From contig NZ_LIGX01000001.1 in NCBI RefSeq assembly GCF_001683795.1, positions 62,001 through 126,000 on the forward strand: a DNA stretch of 64,000 nt, given 5' to 3'. The notes under the pieces are model-generated. The model was not told where the DNA came from. It searched no databases and worked only from the letters and a program-made list of their open reading frames with translations. Both the position numbers and the translations under genes were made by a program. Numbering within the stretch: position 1 is the stretch's first letter; each line of letters opens with the position of its first letter. Below, one piece after another: positions 61,294-64,000 of the stretch. The DNA is from Neoakkermansia glycaniphila (lineage in GTDB: Bacteria; Verrucomicrobiota; Verrucomicrobiia; Verrucomicrobiales; Akkermansiaceae).

Positions 61294-62019
61294 ATGGATT
61301 TCAAGAAGACAATACCCGATACCGAGATGAAGACCGAGAGATATGAATTGATGATCGTGCCGGATGCCGCACCCGTGACCGTGTTTTTGCCGGATGCGCG
61401 CATCGATTACGCCAACCACCTGCACGGGCAGGTGCAGCAGATGGCCGTGCGCACCTGGCAGATGGCTGTGGTGCTCGGGCATACGCTGCGTACCATCAAA
61501 GACCAATGCAAGCATGGAGAGTGGGGGAAACTTTTCAAAAACAGCCGCAGTAAATCAAATGCGAAATTGATTTCGCATTTCAATTTCGGAGAAAAACAGG
61601 CCGGGAATTACATGGCCGTGTACGATGCGGCTGTGGAGGCGGCGAAGCGGATCAGCGAGGAGCGTGCAGCGGCGGTGATGCAGATGCTGGCCACGCGACC
61701 CGGGCAGGATTTTTACCTGGCCTTGGGCGAGATTTCACAGGCCAGCACGATCAAGGAGTTTCTGGCCGAGGTGGTGGACGATTCCGAATCCCGCGGAGCG
61801 AAGCACAGCAAGGCGAACATGCGGGATGCGATGGAGGAGGCGATGGAGCGCCAGGTGGCCGGGGAGCGGGAGGCTCAGGAGGATGCGGCGAAGCTGCTGG
61901 CCGCAGCGGAGGCGTACCGGGATTGCCGGGCGGGGCTGTGCACGCGGGAGTTCAACGGCCTGTTCGCATCGCAGATGCGGAACATCCTGCGCGGGCTTGA
62001 AACGGAAGGGAGGGCATGA
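61294..62019 (+). CDS. DUF3102-like phage protein
   Basis: The block VVLGHTLRTIKDQCKHGEWGKLFKN and the following LISHFNFGEKQAGNYMAVYDA resemble DUF3102 proteins of plasmids and phages. A helical, acidic region follows. Possible starts are 61273, 61294 or 61327; I chose the second because the first lies in the repeat. The stop overlaps the transposase ATG. It may aid transposition or partition. Confidence 0.6.
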   Translation: MDFKKTIPDTEMKTERYELMIVPDAAPVTVFLPDARIDYANHLHGQVQQMAVRTWQMAVVLGHTLRTIKDQCKHGEWGKLFKNSRSKSNAKLISHFNFGEKQAGNYMAVYDAAVEAAKRISEERAAAVMQMLATRPGQDFYLALGEISQASTIKEFLAEVVDDSESRGAKHSKANMRDAMEEAMERQVAGEREAQEDAAKLLAAAEAYRDCRAGLCTREFNGLFASQMRNILRGLETEGRA

Positions 62020-64000
62020 CGATGACGGAAGCGGAACTCGAAGGGCTCGCCTTGCCTCTGGACCAGCTGCAGAAGGCGCGGCTGCTGCTGGCTGCCTGCC
62101 GCACGCTGGATGAAACGCCTGCGGGATGCCGCACGCAGGCTTATGAAGATGCGGCCCGCCGCCTGGCACTGATGCTGCGTGTGTCGTACTCGGCGAAGTC
62201 GATGCAGCGCGTCTTCAACGAGTGGCTGAAATCCGGCCGGGATGCGCTGGCGGCGGTGGACAAGCGGTACCGGGCGGGCGCGATCAAGGCGACTCGCTCC
62301 CGCAACGGCCTGTTCCGCACTTATGTGAAAGAGCTCTTCTATAAGTACCAGCGCAACGGCAAGGCGGCGCATGCCGAGCTGGTGCGCAGGCTGCAATCCG
62401 GCATGCCCATACCCGGTTACGAGGACTGGCGGCGGATGGATGCCAACGGGCTGGTGAGCATCCCGCCCGGTTGGAGCTACCGGCAGATCGCCCGGCTCTT
62501 CCCGACGAAGGAGGAGGCGGTACTGGCCAAACACGGCATGCGGGCCGGAGCGCGGTACCTGCCGCAGGTATTCCGGACGCGTGCAGGCTCCTACCCCTGC
62601 GCCTTCGTGGCTTTTGATGATGTGCATTTGGATGTGAAGACGATCGCCCGCGTGAACGGCACGGACCAGATCGGCCGCCCCCTCCAGCTGGGATGCAACG
62701 ATGTCTTCACGGGCCGCCGCCTCTGCTGGGGTACGAAGTTCTCCTTCGAACGGGAAGACGGCACACGCGCCGGGCTGAACGGCGACGAAATGCTCTACAT
62801 CCTCTGCGACTACCTGGTGAACGTGGGCTACAGCCCGCGAGGCACCGTGTTGCTGGTGGAAAACCAGACGGCCTCCATCTCCCGCGAAATCGAGGAACAG
62901 CTGCTCTTGCTGACGGGCGGATGCGTGCGGGTGAAGCGGGGCGGGATGCACGGCAGCGTGCAGGCGATGCTGCACGAGTTCGGCGGCAAATCCTGCGGCA
63001 ACCCCCGAAACAAGGCCTATCTCGAAAGCTACCACAATCCCCAGCACAACAGATTGTCGTTCCTTCCCGGCGCAACGGGCCACGACCGCACGGAACCGGA
63101 ATGGCTGTGGGGCATGGAACGCGAGCAGCGGAAAATCTCCAAGGCGAAAGACAGGCTCCCTGCCGAAAAGGCGGCGATGCTGGAAGACATCCTGCTGCCG
63201 TTCCATGAAGTGTGCTCCATGCTGCCCTCCATCGTGGCCGATCTGAACGGACGCACCGACCACGATCTGGAAGGATGGGCGGATTGCGGATTCTTCCGGC
63301 AGGAATACAGCTTCGACCCATCCGGCGGCCAATGGGGCGACCTGTCGCAACTGGACGCCGATCAGAAAAACTTCCTGCTGCAGCTGGAAGCCCGGAGCAA
63401 GGGCCACATCCGCATGCGCCGCATGAGCCCGCAGGAAGCATGGGACTCCAGCATGCGGAACCCCGTCAACACCCTGGTGAAACTCTCCATCGTGCAGGCG
63501 GCGGAACTGCTGGGCATCCGCATGGCCCGCGACATCCGGGCGAACGGCAGCTATTTTTACATACAGGACCGGAAGCTTGCCCCCGGAAAACTGATTTACG
63601 ACCGCGAACTGGTCACGCCGGACGGCTACCTGAAAGACTTCGGCCCGCGCATCGGCTACAAAGGCATCATCAACCCCTTCGATCTCGGCAAAATGTACGT
63701 CCTCGACGAGCGGGATGTCGTGCTGGGCTACGCGCCGCTGGTGCAGCGCGGCAGGCTGGGAGACGACGAAGCCCTGCGCTCCCAGCTCGGGCGCGCCAAA
63801 AGCCAGACGGCCTCCCGCCTGCAGGACATGCGCGTGACCCGCATGAACGAAGAAGCGGCCATCGTCGCACGCCGGGAACACAATGCCTCCATCATCCAGG
63901 GCACCTGCCGCACGCCGCAGGAACGGCTGGAAGACGGCGAAGCACGCCGTGCGGAACGCCGGATCGCCGCCCGGCAAAAAGGGCTGCCCCGCATGGACGA
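62016..64000 (+). CDS. Mu-type DDE transposase (3' end beyond window)
   Basis: Over 660 codons are visible. An N-terminal helical DNA-binding region (about 1-185) is followed by an rve-like catalytic core. The first Asp lies in AFVAFDDVHLDV (about 199-200, counting from the ATG at 62022), the second position reads VLLVENQTAS (Glu280 rather than Asp), and the third is Glu335 in KAYLESYHNPQHN. The spacings (about 80 and 55) resemble MuA. A beta-barrel-like C-terminal region (GKLIYDRELVTPDGYL) and a charged tail follow. The ATG at 62016 overlaps the preceding stop; the one at 62022 has better spacing to GGGAGG. Confidence 0.88.
   Translation, partial: MTMTEAELEGLALPLDQLQKARLLLAACRTLDETPAGCRTQAYEDAARRLALMLRVSYSAKSMQRVFNEWLKSGRDALAAVDKRYRAGAIKATRSRNGLFRTYVKELFYKYQRNGKAAHAELVRRLQSGMPIPGYEDWRRMDANGLVSIPPGWSYRQIARLFPTKEEAVLAKHGMRAGARYLPQVFRTRAGSYPCAFVAFDDVHLDVKTIARVNGTDQIGRPLQLGCNDVFTGRRLCWGTKFSFEREDGTRAGLNGDEMLYILCDYLVNVGYSPRGTVLLVENQTASISREIEEQLLLLTGGCVRVKRGGMHGSVQAMLHEFGGKSCGNPRNKAYLESYHNPQHNRLSFLPGATGHDRTEPEWLWGMEREQRKISKAKDRLPAEKAAMLEDILLPFHEVCSMLPSIVADLNGRTDHDLEGWADCGFFRQEYSFDPSGGQWGDLSQLDADQKNFLLQLEARSKGHIRMRRMSPQEAWDSSMRNPVNTLVKLSIVQAAELLGIRMARDIRANGSYFYIQDRKLAPGKLIYDRELVTPDGYLKDFGPRIGYKGIINPFDLGKMYVLDERDVVLGYAPLVQRGRLGDDEALRSQLGRAKSQTASRLQDMRVTRMNEEAAIVARREHNASIIQGTCRTPQERLEDGEARRAERRIAARQKGLPRMD

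Larger units (their letters stand above)
35015..64000. mobile_element. Mu-like transposable prophage with siphovirus-type tail (right end beyond window)
   Basis: The segment carries Mu-type head genes (gp27-, gp28-, gp29-like, protease/scaffold), a tail tube, tape measure and tail-tip gene without any sheath gene, a lysis module, an XRE/Ner-like switch and a Mu-type DDE transposase. Its left border is placed at the TG at 35015. There host LamG coding sequence stops, and two copies of GTTTGGATG (35020-35028 and 35042-35050), likely transposase-binding sites, begin. Late genes run left and the transposase operon runs right, unlike the single-direction Mu map. Confidence 0.9.

Overview
The window looks like a chromosomal segment of an Akkermansia-like verrucomicrobium. 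The evidence is a PEP-CTERM tail (VPEPA, hydrophobic stretch, RRRR), mucin-directed enzymes (a Cys-type sulfatase, a GH110-type alpha-1,3-galactosidase with an NPCBM domain), degenerate verrucomicrobial-type thioredoxin-fold proteins and high G+C coding DNA. The species cannot be fixed from the sequence alone.

Bases 1-34560 are host chromosome. They hold a sulfatase (cut by the left edge), a MacAB-like ABC export trio, a terC-mrp pair, a galactose block (GH110 enzyme, sodium/sugar symporter, galactokinase), an FKBP isomerase and an RRM protein. Next come a sugar-phosphate transferase with trmL and a DEDD-fold protein, then an eno-divIC-asmA-like-IF1-like-menF run. After these come phosphoglucomutase, panD, secG, cysK, metY, a cell-wall amidase, a pseudopilin, RNase PH and hibernation factor HPF. 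Between rph and hpf lies about 1.1 kb of AT-rich non-coding DNA. It contains two related structured elements that look like tandem small-RNA genes, with palindromes placed in the spacers of their likely promoters.

From about 35015 to beyond the right edge lies a Mu-like transposable prophage, apparently with a siphovirus tail. It has interrupted a LamG/PEP-CTERM gene whose 3' part remains at 34560-35014. Late genes run leftward: lysis (57.5-56.4 kb), gp27/gp28-like terminase, gp29-like portal fused to a C-terminal PBECR-type nuclease domain, protease/scaffold, decoration and capsid proteins, connectors, two fibre-like proteins, tail tube, tape measure and tail tip. Most neighbours are coupled by ATGA overlaps. 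A leftward immunity operon (XRE repressor, an unknown AT-rich gene, a lipoprotein, a small membrane protein, a MerR/excisionase-like protein) faces a rightward early operon. The early operon holds a Ner-like protein, a membrane protein, a sigma-region-4-only protein, a DUF3102-like protein and a Mu-type DDE transposase running off the edge. A palindrome inside the early promoter spacer is the likely switch. Several repeat families lie at gene boundaries of the phage: two 125-bp CACAGAT hairpin elements plus a half copy, GTGCATG-type hairpins, and a 9-bp iteron array.
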